Source: an uncultured Lachnospiraceae bacterium (GTDB lineage Bacteria > Bacillota > Clostridia > Lachnospirales > Lachnospiraceae). From it: a DNA stretch of 13,991 nucleotides. The position numbers were made by a program, and so were the translations under genes. The notes beneath the pieces were generated by a model. The model worked only from the letters and a program-made list of their open reading frames with translations. It did not search any database and was not told the DNA's origin. Below, piece after piece: positions 13,865-13,991 of the stretch (its first letter is position 1; every line of letters starts with the position of its first letter). The DNA is taken from NCBI GenBank assembly GCA_937910785.1, contig CALDLG010000127.1:1-13991 (forward strand), in the 5' to 3' direction.

Positions 13865-13991
13865 ATGACAAATAATGAATTGTTGCTGGCGATGTCCGAT
13901 ATGATGGATACGAAGCTGAAGGCGGAGCTGCAGCCGCTCAGAAATGAGATGCGGGATATGAAGGATGAACTGCGGAATGAGATGCTGAATG
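13865..13991 (+). CDS. Coiled-coil protein, N-terminal part (cut by window edge)
   Basis: The first 42 codons of a gene that runs off the right edge. It begins MTNNELLLAMSDMMDTKLKA and continues ELQPLRNEMRDMKDELRNEM, a charged heptad pattern typical of a coiled coil, with RNEM recurring ten residues apart. I associate the opening pattern (NELLLA.SD.MD) with a group of uncharacterised Lachnospiraceae coiled-coil proteins of variable length. The ATG at 13865 has the nearly ideal AAGGAGGTG at 8 bases upstream, so high expression is plausible. No function can be assigned. Confidence 0.75.
   Translation, partial: MTNNELLLAMSDMMDTKLKAELQPLRNEMRDMKDELRNEMLN

Overview
The window looks like a chromosomal stretch from a low-to-mid GC member of the Firmicutes, most likely Lachnospiraceae (class Clostridia). 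The basis is strong AGGAGG-type ribosome binding sites, sigma-A promoters with 16-18 base spacers, a LacI regulator with the GVSRGTVDRVLN recognition helix, and proteins I associate with that family (DUF4867, a four-helix small membrane protein, an 'NELLLA.SD.MD' coiled-coil protein). No tRNA, rRNA, CRISPR array, insertion sequence or phage gene is visible. Family assignments come from reading the sequence, not from a search.

Layout. 1-2001 is leftward: the N-terminal part of an AraC-type regulator cut by the window edge, a divergent signal peptidase II, and an orphan carbamate kinase with unusual substrate-loop residues. 2261-3940 is a rightward PAS-GGDEF-EAL protein with a broken GGDEF motif and an intact EAL site. 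A terminator-like hairpin sits in its upstream leader. Its 3' end overlaps the convergent LacI gene by 17 bases. The LacI gene (3924-4940, leftward) is divergent from a three-gene sugar cassette at 5189-8892: a xylulokinase, a DUF4867 cupin-like protein and an L-fucose/L-arabinose isomerase-family protein. The cassette ends in a near-perfect hairpin terminator. It has no XylA, aldolase or transporter beside it, so the sugar cannot be named from the window.

8993-9703 (leftward) is a small stand-alone protein resembling only the C-terminal part of the flagellar cap protein FliD. 9823-10707 (leftward) is a second AraC regulator, divergent from an MFS transporter (10902-12074). A DUF1349 protein (12168-12770) follows under its own strong promoter. 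The right end holds a small four-helix membrane protein, the N-terminal remnant of a polysaccharide deacetylase that breaks off inside the first catalytic motif, and the start of a coiled-coil protein that runs off the window.

How they work together: the clearest unit is LacI plus kinase/DUF4867/isomerase, read as import-independent catabolism of an aldose by isomerisation to a ketose and phosphorylation. The second unit is AraC plus MFS, perhaps with DUF1349, likely for uptake of another carbon source. The best candidates for something undescribed are the DUF4867-containing cassette, the mini-FliD protein, and the attenuator-like leader of the cyclic-di-GMP gene. No intergenic gap exceeds 300 bases; the two largest (about 250 bases each, before 2261 and before 5189) hold promoters and the sites listed.
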